Part shown: positions 24,818 to 34,000 of the stretch, piece after piece | How the letters are laid out: each line of letters opens with the position of its first letter | Numbering within the stretch: the stretch's first letter is position 1 | Source of the DNA: Fusibacter sp. 3D3 | Lineage (GTDB): Bacteria > Bacillota > Clostridia > Peptostreptococcales > Acidaminobacteraceae | Assembly (NCBI RefSeq): GCF_001748365.1 | Contig: NZ_BDHH01000009.1 | Location: 1-61,628, forward strand | Direction of reading: 5' to 3' | DNA: 61,628 nucleotides | The notes under the pieces: generated by a model | The model's input: only the letters and a program-made list of their open reading frames with translations | What the model was told of the DNA's origin: nothing | The model's database searches: none | Made by a program: the position numbers and the translations under genes

Positions 24818-26528
24818 TTTCTGTCTCTGTTAATTCATATAGGATCTCTGTGAGTTCATCTTTTAGATTGTCAAGAATATCACGATCAGCCCTTTTGACA
24901 ATGGCTTCTTTAAGCTTTATGAGCAAACTTTCCAAATCAATTTGATAAAGACCTGCTTTGTCATTTTCAAGTATTCGAGACGTTTTTCCAATGATTGCGC
25001 GGTAACGTTTAGCTTCAGGGTGGCTTGCCCATTCGGTTAGGTCTACTTCTTGGACCATTTCAACGCCTGTTGTTTCTACAGAGATGTTTGCTTTTTTACC
25101 AGTGCTGACAATTGTAGCTTCGACATGAAGAATGCCGTTTACATCATAAGAAAAGCTGATGTTAATTTTTTCTTCAAAGGCAGGTGCGGGTGGAATATTT
25201 TTCAGATGAAATTCACCAAGAAAATTATTCAAAGAGGCCTTTTTATTTTCGCCTTGATAGATTTTAATGGCAACTTCTTCTTGAAAGTCACTTGAAGTGG
25301 TGTATATTTTTTCTTTAAATGTTGGAATTGTTACATTTCTTGGGATGAGAACGTCAAAAATGTCTGAAAAAGGGAGTCCGCCGATGTAGCTCAGAATTGA
25401 AGTTCCCAGCGTATAGGGACATACATCGGTGATCAAGATGTCATTTTCACTAGATAAGTCCTCGTTTATAATGGCGGCTTGAATACAAGCGCCCCTGACG
25501 ACAGACAAATCAGGATCCACTAATTGTTTTGGTGTTTTTCCCATTTTAGTGGCAACAAATTTTTGAACGAGTGGTATTCGTGTGGAGCCACCAACGAGTA
25601 AGATTAAGTCTATTTCAGAGGCTGAAAGCTTTGCGTCTTTTAGTGCGAGATCAATTTGATTTTCAGTGGATTGAATTAAAGGTGAAATTAGGGCTTCAAA
25701 ATTTTCTTTGCTGATGGTTTGCTCTAAAGAAATTGGATTGCCATTGATTTCGGTGAAAAAGGGGAGACTGATTTTGTAGTGGTCTTGTGCACTTAGAGCA
25801 ATTTTGCAATTTTCTACAGTGTCTTTCAGGCGCATTTCAGCTCTTTTATCCAGAATTATATCCTGTTGATGCTCTTGATTTAAACGCAATATGAGATCAT
25901 CCATTAAGGCTTCGTCAAAATCCTTACCACCTAGTCGATTATTGCCACTGCTGGCTTTTACATCTAAAATGCCGTCAAAAAATTCGAGAACAGTGACATC
26001 TAGTGTTCCACCGCCTAAATCATATATCATAATATTATGACATTCATCCATATGGTCTATGCCATAGTCAAGTGCTGCTGCAGTGGGTTCGTTGATAATG
26101 CGTTCTACTTTTAGTCCAGCGAGTTTACCAGCTTCAACAGTTGCGCGTCTTTGTTCATCAGAAAAATAGGCGGGGACGGTGATGACTGCTCTGTCTATTT
26201 TTTCGTTGAGTTGTTCTTCAGCACAAGTGACTAAATATTTTAGGATAAAACTTGAAATCTCTGTGGGTGAGTAGGTTTGACTTCCTAACCGGATTGTTTC
26301 GGATGAGCCCATGAGCCTTTTGACTTCCATTACGGTATTATGAGGGTGTAATAGAAATTGTTCTTTTGCCTCAAGGCCAACTAAGTAGGTACCATCCTCT
26401 TTTAGTTGAACAACAGAGGGTGTTATAAGTTCTTGATTGCTGTTAAATAATACTCTGGGGCGACCATTTTCCATTATTGCAATTTCTGAAGTAGATGTTC
26501 CCAGATCAATGCCAATAATTCTACTCAT
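24810..26528 (-). CDS. Accessory Hsp70 (DnaK/HscC-like) chaperone
   Basis: A 572-residue Hsp70. The ATPase domain shows GIDLGTSTSEIAI (phosphate 1), INEPTAAALDYG (connect), DLGGGTLDVTVLEF (phosphate 2) and LVGGSTRIPLVQ (adenosine). The substrate-binding domain follows (~380-490; FLGEFHLKNIPPAP) with a short helical lid and no DnaK-style C-terminal tail. It is shorter than housekeeping DnaK (~610). With its own GrpE-like and J-domain proteins it forms a self-contained chaperone machine, probably specialised. It overlaps its neighbours by eight bases on both sides. Confidence 0.9.
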   Translation of the reverse strand: MSRIIGIDLGTSTSEIAIMENGRPRVLFNSNQELITPSVVQLKEDGTYLVGLEAKEQFLLHPHNTVMEVKRLMGSSETIRLGSQTYSPTEISSFILKYLVTCAEEQLNEKIDRAVITVPAYFSDEQRRATVEAGKLAGLKVERIINEPTAAALDYGIDHMDECHNIMIYDLGGGTLDVTVLEFFDGILDVKASSGNNRLGGKDFDEALMDDLILRLNQEHQQDIILDKRAEMRLKDTVENCKIALSAQDHYKISLPFFTEINGNPISLEQTISKENFEALISPLIQSTENQIDLALKDAKLSASEIDLILLVGGSTRIPLVQKFVATKMGKTPKQLVDPDLSVVRGACIQAAIINEDLSSENDILITDVCPYTLGTSILSYIGGLPFSDIFDVLIPRNVTIPTFKEKIYTTSSDFQEEVAIKIYQGENKKASLNNFLGEFHLKNIPPAPAFEEKINISFSYDVNGILHVEATIVSTGKKANISVETTGVEMVQEVDLTEWASHPEAKRYRAIIGKTSRILENDKAGLYQIDLESLLIKLKEAIVKRADRDILDNLKDELTEILYELTETEND

Positions 26529-27123
26529 GTAAGTTACCTGCCTTCTCTTTTTTATTAACGGTTACTTGAGCTTTTCTCAATATTTCAGAATTGTAGAGAT
26601 AACCACTTTTGAGGACTTCAAGCACAAGACCTTCTGGTAGACTGTCATCATATCTTATTTGTATGGGGATGCAGATCTGCAGGTTGATTGTGACGCCGAC
26701 TTGATCAATTCGGGTAATCCCACAGGATATAAGGGTTGTGCCTATATTGTCCCAAAGCAGTTTTATGTGCTTTGAACGTTCTGGATGTTCATGTTTGAGT
26801 GAATAGTGATACAGGTCCTCAATTTGATCTGAAATTGTCAATAAGACATCTATCAGTTTTTGGCACTCTACAATAGATGTTTTTTGTGATTGTGCAAGGG
26901 TGCTTTGAAGTTCTTTGATAAGGCTATTTGATTTTGTTTCATGATCTAAAAAAATCATTATTTCTTCAATTTGCATATTTGTTTCATTTTGTTCTTTTCC
27001 AATGCGCTTTAGGGTTGAATTGAAATTTTCAAGCCATATCGAAACATCGGTTCTTTCTTCTGAAACATCAGGGGCTTTATTTAGAAAATTAAATTTATCG
27101 AGTTCTTTTTTAAAATCAATCAT
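26521..27123 (-). CDS. GrpE-like nucleotide exchange factor
   Basis: This 200-residue protein has a helical N-terminal half and a C-terminal beta region with the GrpE signature in altered form (PEGLVLEVLKSGYLYNSEIL, then RKAQVTVNKK). GrpE opens Hsp70 to release ADP; here it should serve the Hsp70 encoded next. It is first in the operon, with GAAGGGATT before the ATG and a TATAAT-like -10 at 27162-27157. The N-terminal half differs strongly from standard GrpE. Confidence 0.75.
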   Translation of the reverse strand: MIDFKKELDKFNFLNKAPDVSEERTDVSIWLENFNSTLKRIGKEQNETNMQIEEIMIFLDHETKSNSLIKELQSTLAQSQKTSIVECQKLIDVLLTISDQIEDLYHYSLKHEHPERSKHIKLLWDNIGTTLISCGITRIDQVGVTINLQICIPIQIRYDDSLPEGLVLEVLKSGYLYNSEILRKAQVTVNKKEKAGNLHE

Positions 27124-27222
27124 TTGTAATCCCTTCTCATTTTTAAAATCAAAGTTATTATATCAAAAATATTTAAAGATGTGTACTGTCTATTTTCGTG
27201 CCGTTGTGGTTTTCCGTAGTGA

Positions 27223-27311
27223 GTAGTGCTGTTTCAATAGTGCGTTTCATAGTGTACCACGTACACTATGAAACGCACTATAACATCCAATCCAAATAGA
27301 AACAGCACTAC
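27223..27311. repeat. GTACGTGGTAC palindrome E2 (nested), left of RAYT gene
   Basis: A perfect 21-pair inner stem (27237-27257 with 27261-27281) surrounds loop CAC, the reverse complement of GTG. An outer 13-pair stem, GTAGTGCTGTTTC / GAAACAGCACTAC (27223-27235, 27299-27311), encloses it. It lies between the divergent grpE-like and transposase genes. Confidence 0.85.
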
Positions 27312-27337
27312 AGAGCCATTGAGCGGGAAAAAAAGCT

Positions 27338-27365
27338 TTGTGTTTCAGCTATAAAATGGTATAAT
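27338..27365 (+). promoter_or_regulatory. Probable promoter of the RAYT gene
   Basis: TTGTGT (27338-27343), a 16-base gap, then TATAAT (27360-27365). It lies between palindrome E2 and the coding start. Confidence 0.5.
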
Positions 27366-27418
27366 TATACATAAGAGACTTTTAGAGGAATATTAATGCG
27401 TTGGGAGGTGTAGATAAA

Positions 27419-28291
27419 GTGCCTAGAGAAAAAAGAAATTATCACGAAGGTGGTATTTATCATATCATACAGCGTGGCAATAATAAGGCCTATATTTTTG
27501 ATGATCAAACGGATAAGATTGTTTTACTTGAATTAGCAAAGGCTATTAAAGAAACAGATCCCTATTATATGCTTGCATATGTTTTGATGGATAACCATTA
27601 TCATTTTTTGATAGAAATGAAAGAGACGCCTATCAGCAATGTAATGCATAAGCTGAATATGACATACAGTAAGTACTTTAATAAAAAATACAAAAGAATA
27701 GGCACTATATTCAGCGAACGGTATAAATGTTTTCCAATAGAAACGCAAGCGCAATTTTACAAAGTACTCCAGTATATTTTGTTTAATCCTGTAAGGGCAG
27801 GGATTGTTAAACGCCCAGATCAGTATCGATGGAGTAGTCATTTTGAATTCAGGCAAGGTAATCCTGTTTTAATATCAAGCAAGAGGCTTTTACGTGGATT
27901 GGCACATTCTGATGCAGATGCATGGCGTATATATAAGACCATGTTGTTGACTAAATTAGATCAAGTGAACGGTGATTGGATGGGGAATGAGAAAATTATG
28001 GCGACGCAATCAATCGATCTTTTTTTTGAAAATTGGTGTGATCAACAGGAGATCCGAAAATGGACTAAAGAAAAGGCGCAATCTAAATCCGTTATTTTAG
28101 AACGAAATGATTTTATCATAAAGGCCATAGAACAGGGCTATAAAATAGATGAGATCGCAGTTTTTTTGAATTTTACGCAACAGGGCGTCAGAAAAATTGT
28201 GAGGCAAGAGCGAGAGCAGAGCAAAAGTGTACAGCAAGAATATACTACGGTCACAAAGGGAGAAAAATCAATAATTTCATTGCAAGCTTAG
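27419..28291 (+). CDS. REP-associated tyrosine transposase (Y1_Tnp, RAYT-like)
   Basis: This 290-residue single-strand transposase of the IS200-like Y1 superfamily has a GGIYHIIQRGNNK opening and the HUH motif as DNHYHFLIEM (His-hydrophobic-His). The catalytic-Tyr helix region lies in MTYSKYFNKKYKRIGTIFSE, followed by the conserved LQYILFNPVRAGIVKRP and YRWSSH. A C-terminal helix-turn-helix-like extension (~225-270) follows. GTG 27419 is chosen because GGGAGGTG sits eight bases before it. Known RAYTs act on palindromic REP sequences; this gene is flanked by palindromes E2 and E3. It lies between the Hsp70 operon and Wadjet. Confidence 0.88.
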   Translation: MPREKRNYHEGGIYHIIQRGNNKAYIFDDQTDKIVLLELAKAIKETDPYYMLAYVLMDNHYHFLIEMKETPISNVMHKLNMTYSKYFNKKYKRIGTIFSERYKCFPIETQAQFYKVLQYILFNPVRAGIVKRPDQYRWSSHFEFRQGNPVLISSKRLLRGLAHSDADAWRIYKTMLLTKLDQVNGDWMGNEKIMATQSIDLFFENWCDQQEIRKWTKEKAQSKSVILERNDFIIKAIEQGYKIDEIAVFLNFTQQGVRKIVRQEREQSKSVQQEYTTVTKGEKSIISLQA

Positions 28292-28309
28292 AAAAGATTG
28301 TAGTATGAT
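28280..28309 (+). promoter_or_regulatory. Probable promoter of the Wadjet operon
   Basis: TTGCAA (28280-28285), an 18-base gap, then TATGAT (28304-28309), overlapping the 3' end of the RAYT gene. Palindrome E3 would then lie in the 5' leader of the jet mRNA. Confidence 0.5.
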
Positions 28310-28319
28310 AGAGTTGAGT

Positions 28320-28356
28320 GGAGTTTCGTCGCGTACGTGGTACGCGACGAAACTCC
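28320..28356. repeat. GTACGTGGTAC palindrome E3, right of RAYT gene
   Basis: Perfect 17-pair stem GGAGTTTCGTCGCGTAC / its complement around loop GTG (28337-28339). It lies between the RAYT stop and jetA. Confidence 0.88.
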
Positions 28357-28404
28357 GCAACGAAACTCACAAGGGCATAAATATACATGTGAAGGATGTA
28401 CGGG

Positions 28405-29883
28405 ATGCAGTTGAAATCATTAAAACCTATTTTGGAGACAAGGTATTTGTCGGTGGAAAATGCGTGGCGTTATCGCGCTATTATGAGAATTTTTTACATT
28501 AACGATCAACGGTATCGGCATTGGATGAATAAAGAGGATGTCTTTAAAGCGTTGAGAGAGATCGAGACTTTTGAGACTTATACGATGGATATGTGTACTC
28601 AGGATTTAGAGGCATTGCATCAGTGGGGAAACTTGAATGCTGTTCAGGATACATCTAAGGTGATGACTTATCAACAATTTGTAAATAAACAGTTTAGATA
28701 TCAAATGACTGAATATGCTATTGAAATAGAGCGTATGTCTGTTCGAATTGAAAACTTGTTTATTGAAGGGGGTTCATTAGAACCGACGCTGATGGAGCGG
28801 TTAAAAAGTCAGATCAAGCAGTTGCCTCAAATGCTCAATGAAGAGTCTATGACTGTAGGGGGCTGGTGGAGCGGCTTAGTCAGTGATTTTCAGAGGTTAA
28901 ATCAAAGTTATCAGGATTATATTCGAGATTGGTCGGGTGCTAAAGCAGAAGAACTTCTTAAAACGAAACACTTCCTTATATATAAAGAAAAACTTGTCGA
29001 TTATTTAAGACATTTTATTAAAGCATTACAGCAGCACGGACACGAAATTTCTATTTTTTTAAAGACGATTGCTCAGGAAGATAAAGAGCGCCTTTATAAC
29101 CATGTAACAGATTATGAGATGGAAGTCCCTAGGGTAGATATGGAGGCGCTTCATAGAAATGATGTCTATGCGAATATCAGAGGGAAATACATGAGCTTGG
29201 AGGCTTTTTTTTTAGGAGAACAACAGAGAGAGAGTGAGCTTCAAATCATTATGACCATGACCAATGAAATTATTCGCAGGGTAACGCGCTATGCAGCGAC
29301 TATTTTAGAACAGTCTAATCAATACTCGGGTAGAAAAGAAGAATACAAGACACTTGCGACTATTTTTTCGAAAATGGAAGAGATTGATACTGCGCATCAT
29401 TTTGCATCTCAAGTTTTTGGTGTGGCACGATACAGACATTTTGTAGGAGATTACACAAGACAAACAGAGAACATCCAATCTTCAATTTACGATGAAGGGC
29501 CTATGACTCAAGTTCTTTCACCAAGGGTGAGGACTTATCGCGAAAAAATAAAGAAGACGGCTATTATAGATCGTACTCAAGAGAAGATGCAAAAACGTGA
29601 AGAGATTCTAAAGGCGCGTGAGATAGAAAAAGAAATTCTCTTAAGCTACACGGCGTCTGGGATAATAGAAATGGAAAAACTTGGTTTTGTGCAATCGACT
29701 GTTAGGCGCAGTTTGCTCAAATGGATTCAAAAGGGCATTTCTCAAATCAATGAGGTTGTCATGACGGAACACGGGCAAAAATTTAGCGTTTTAAATCCAG
29801 GAGAAAAAAAGTTGTGTACGCTAGAATCTGAAGACGGTATCATGACCTTACCCGCATATATTTTAAAATTTGAGGCGGACTAG
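28405..29883 (+). CDS. jetA: Wadjet type I protein JetA (TIGR02677/DUF2397 family)
   Basis: This ~492-residue protein matches the TIGR02677 family in length, position and opening (LETRYLSVENAWRYRAIMRI, FYINDQRYRHWMNKEDVF). In Wadjet complexes JetA is the kleisin-like linker between JetC heads. It is mainly helical with a long charged segment (~385-420) and a C-terminal winged-helix-like part. ATG 28405 is preferred over 28396 because GAAGG at 28391-28395 then has normal spacing. It is first of four tightly packed genes. Assignment is by recognition of the family and the invariant jetABCD order. Confidence 0.88.
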   Translation: MQLKSLKPILETRYLSVENAWRYRAIMRIFYINDQRYRHWMNKEDVFKALREIETFETYTMDMCTQDLEALHQWGNLNAVQDTSKVMTYQQFVNKQFRYQMTEYAIEIERMSVRIENLFIEGGSLEPTLMERLKSQIKQLPQMLNEESMTVGGWWSGLVSDFQRLNQSYQDYIRDWSGAKAEELLKTKHFLIYKEKLVDYLRHFIKALQQHGHEISIFLKTIAQEDKERLYNHVTDYEMEVPRVDMEALHRNDVYANIRGKYMSLEAFFLGEQQRESELQIIMTMTNEIIRRVTRYAATILEQSNQYSGRKEEYKTLATIFSKMEEIDTAHHFASQVFGVARYRHFVGDYTRQTENIQSSIYDEGPMTQVLSPRVRTYREKIKKTAIIDRTQEKMQKREEILKAREIEKEILLSYTASGIIEMEKLGFVQSTVRRSLLKWIQKGISQINEVVMTEHGQKFSVLNPGEKKLCTLESEDGIMTLPAYILKFEAD

Positions 29884-31050
29884 ATGGAAGAAATAAGAGA
29901 ATTGCTGAATCAAAGATGGGTTCTAAAAAAGAATAATCCCGATTTGTATTTTAAGATTAAAGATCACTTGAAAGAATTTCAAGAATTTTTTAAAGATAAA
30001 TTAGGCTATGCCATTATGATCAACCCGTTGATGGTAAAGGTGGAAAAGCTCTCTGGTAAAAGTCAGAGTTGGATGGGGATTGAATCGTTTGACATGCCAA
30101 AGGCGTATGTATTTTTATGTTATGTCTTAATGTTCCTTGAAGATAAAGAGCCCGAAGAGCAGTTTGTCCTTTCGCAATTGACAGACTATATTAAGAGTCA
30201 ACCCACTGAAAGTGGTCTAATTGATTGGACTGTTTACCGTGATCGTCGCTCTCTGATAAAAGTGCTGGATTTTTGCAAAGAAGAGTCTATTATTCTCATG
30301 AGTGATGGCGATGACAGTGGGTTTGCTGGTTCAGAAAGTTCTGTTGAAGTGCTGTATGAGAATACTGGAGCTTCAAAGTATTTTATGAGGCGATTTCCAT
30401 TCGATATTACGCCGATGACTTCGCTTAAAGAGCTTGAAGCTTTGGACTGGCAAAGTGATGATGGGGAAAGAGGTATCGTGAGACGTTATAGGGTGTATCG
30501 ACGACTTGTCTTAGAACCCATTGTCTACCAACAGGGTGCTGAAGATCAAGATTACTTGTACATTAAAAATATGAGAAGCACATTAACTTATGATTTTGAG
30601 CGCTATCTGGGCGTAGATTTTCACCTGCATAAAAATGGTGCGATGCTCATATTCCCAGATTCAAATGGGATAATCGATGCCTTGCCGAATCGACGGAATT
30701 TGTCTGATGTTGTATTACAGGTCTGTTTTGAAATCAGGGAAGCGGTGAGAGAAGAGCGTTTCGAACGTTTGTCGACGGATAAAATACACCTTTCACAAGT
30801 TAAATGGGATATGTTTATACAAGAGGTTAGGACAAAGTATCATGCTGGCTGGACAAAAAAGTATCGTGAACTTGCACCAAAAGCGTTGCGAGAAGAAATA
30901 GATGCTTTTATGAGTGGGTTTGGGATGATTGAAATTCAAAAGATGCATAAGGAAGTTTGGATTTTACCAGCTGCAGCAAAAATGGTCGGAAGTTATCCTG
31001 CAGATTATTGGCTAAAGAAGGAGGACATAGATGGAAGATTGGAAGATTAG
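29884..31050 (+). CDS. jetB: Wadjet type I protein JetB (TIGR02678/DUF2398 family)
   Basis: This 388-residue protein starts immediately after the jetA stop and overlaps jetC by 20 bases. Recognised features include the ALDWQSDDGERGIVRRYRVY and YRRLVLEPIVYQQ segments and the C-terminal REEIDAFMSGFGMIE. In known type I Wadjet complexes JetB is the KITE-like subunit that bridges JetA and JetC. Length agrees with the family. Confidence 0.87.
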   Translation: MEEIRELLNQRWVLKKNNPDLYFKIKDHLKEFQEFFKDKLGYAIMINPLMVKVEKLSGKSQSWMGIESFDMPKAYVFLCYVLMFLEDKEPEEQFVLSQLTDYIKSQPTESGLIDWTVYRDRRSLIKVLDFCKEESIILMSDGDDSGFAGSESSVEVLYENTGASKYFMRRFPFDITPMTSLKELEALDWQSDDGERGIVRRYRVYRRLVLEPIVYQQGAEDQDYLYIKNMRSTLTYDFERYLGVDFHLHKNGAMLIFPDSNGIIDALPNRRNLSDVVLQVCFEIREAVREERFERLSTDKIHLSQVKWDMFIQEVRTKYHAGWTKKYRELAPKALREEIDAFMSGFGMIEIQKMHKEVWILPAAAKMVGSYPADYWLKKEDIDGRLED

Positions 31051-34000
31051 CAGGGCTGGGGTAATCAACTTTTGGTATTATGACGATGAGATTTTTCATT
31101 TTGAAGAGGGAAGGTTGCTGCTTCGTGGGTCCAATGGTTCTGGAAAATCTGTTACAATGCAAAGTCTTGTGCCGCTTTTATTTGATGGGAACAAAAGTCC
31201 CGAACGTCTTGATCCATTTGGATCTAAAGCGCGAAAAATGGACAGTTATTTATTGAGTGACGGCTTGGATTTAGAGGAACGAACAGGCTATTTATACTTG
31301 GAATTTGAAAAAAAGGAAGTCCATCGATACTTGACGATTGGCATGGGCATGAGGGCGCGAAAAAATATGCCCATGCAGACGTGGTATTTTATTTTGCTTG
31401 ATAATAGGCGCATAGGCAATCATTTGGATTTTTCGCTTTACAGAGATATCGGGGACAAGATACCATTTTCACAGCGCGAGTTGGAAAATAGGATAGGCCA
31501 AGGGGGGGTGGTATACACTAAACAAGGCGATTACAAGATGGCGGTAAACGAGCATTTGTTCGGCTATTCGGACATTTCTGATTTTGAGGAGCTGATTACG
31601 CTGCTCATTCAAATTCGTTCTCCAAAGTTAAGTAAAGAATTTAAACCCACAACCATGTATGAAATCATGCAAAATTCACTCGTTACATTGAGCGATGAGG
31701 ACTTAAGACCCATGTCGGAGGCCATCGAAAACATGGATGATATCAAGTTGAAGATTGAAGCTTTAAATGCGTCTAGGCGAAGTCTTGCCAAAATTCAGAG
31801 TGCTTATGACAAATACAATACGTATATGCTGACAGAGAAAGCGAAACGTTATCTGCAATACTATGATGAGGAGAAGCAAGGGGTTAAAGCGCAACAAGCC
31901 TTTGAGCTTGAAAATAAAAAAGCGCAAGAACGCATTTTAGAGATCCATCATGAATTACATCATTTAGAAGATGAAGAAGCGCAACTAAAGCTCAAAGAGA
32001 TAAGCCTTCAACAACATGATTTGGCTCAGCTTGCTCACGAAGGGGAAGCTTTAAAAGACGCTGTGGAGCGCTATGCCAATGTAGATCGCATGAAAGAAGA
32101 ACAGCTTGAGGCACAGATTTCAAATGAAAATACGCTAAAATATGCCATTAAAGAGAAACAAAACCTTTGCGATGAGGCTGAACGTGAACTGAAGAAAAGT
32201 ATGGATGCTATGGCTGAAGAAGCGGATGCTGCTGGATTTGATGAACATGCTTTTTTCATAGAAGAGTATTTAAAATCCGAGGAAACTTATAATTTTAAGT
32301 ATCATAACTTACAATTAGCTCAATACCAGAATCGCGTAAAAGAAATACTAAGGGCCTTGAAAACACAGACGGAAATGACGCTTAGATATGATGAAGCTTT
32401 GAAAATAGTCGAGGCTTCAAGTTTAAAAGTGGATAAGCAGTCGCGATTTGTACAAGAGACAGAGCGCCAGTTGAATGCTGTTAAAGAGGAATTTGCTGAG
32501 CAAATTATTAAATGGGAAGAGCAAAACGGCGCACTAAAGGTTGAAAGGCATGTGCTACAACAAGTCGTTGAGCGCGTATACGGATACAATGAAACGCATC
32601 GGTTTGATCAAGTCCTAGAACCTCTGAGATCAGCTTATGATCAGGTGAAGGCGAAAGAACAGATTGCACTCCACAAGCTATCTGGAGAAAAAGAACTTAT
32701 TGTGGATAAAATATCAATTTTAGAAAATGAATACAAAACGCTCGAAGCTCAGAAGGAGCCTGAACCCCATCGAAGTGAGTCGGTTATACGAAACAGGAAC
32801 CGCCTCGTGGAGCAGGGGATTCCATTTGTGCCACTCTATAAAGCAATTGATTTTGAATTGAATTTATCAGAAGAGATGAAGGGGATGGTAGAAGAAGCGC
32901 TTGAAGATATGGGGATTTTAGATGCACTTCTGATTTCACCTGAACATAAAGAGATTGTGGATCATATGGATGCAGGGCATGCGGATAAATATATCTTTGC
33001 ATCTCCTGAATTTTTAAGTCATAATTTAACGCAATGTCTTATTGCGGAAGAAAAGGATTCCACTTTCTCAAAGAATTTTGTGGAAGATGTTCTGATGAGT
33101 ATTTTACTAAACGACACGCCGCAGCACTTTTTTATTTCTGAAAACGGCGTTTATGGCATGGGCATCGTAAAAGGTAAAGTTTCAGGACAATATAATTCTA
33201 GATACATTGGCATTGCCGCACGAAAGCAGTATAAGCAGACGCTTTTAGGTGAGATTCGTGAGACGATAAATCAAGAGAAGACGCAGTTAAAGCATTTTGA
33301 AAGTTTAATGGAAGCGCATCAAACTCAACTGAAAGTTATGTTAATGGATTGGCAAAATATGCCTTCTAATCAAGATTTGGAAGTTGCATTCACAGAAGTT
33401 AATAAGGCTCAGCATATGCTTTCAGTGCTTAAAACAGAAGAAACTTATCACCGTACGGAGTCAGAGAAGCTTTATGAGAAATTGAAGGTGATTCGTCAAA
33501 ATGTCTTTGAGGTGAGTAAGGGGATATATCTTACTTTAAATGAAACAATTTTTGAACATGCAGACGAAGCGCTGTCAACTTATTTGTCACAGTATAATGA
33601 ATTTAAACAATTTGATCAAAAGAAGCGGTTTGCAGGGGATCATTTGAGCACATTGCGGACACAAAGAGATGGTTGTCTGGAAACCCAAGAAGTTTTGCGT
33701 TACGAAAAGACACAAAACGAGAGAGAATGGATACGCGCGAAAGCGAGACTGCAGGATATTCAAAGCCAGCTCAAGGCTTCTGACTTTGAGGAAATTCGAA
33801 GAGAGATTGAGACTTGTCGCACGAGGCTGATAGAATTGCCAATTTTGTACAAAGGGTTGGTTCAAGAACAATCCACACTGAAAGCCAAAGGGGAGCAATT
33901 ACTGGATAAATTGGATGAACTGTCAGAAATGCTCACGCGGTTAGAGCATAAGAGAAAACGCTATCAAATTGCTTTTATTGAAGAGTATGCACTCGGGTAT

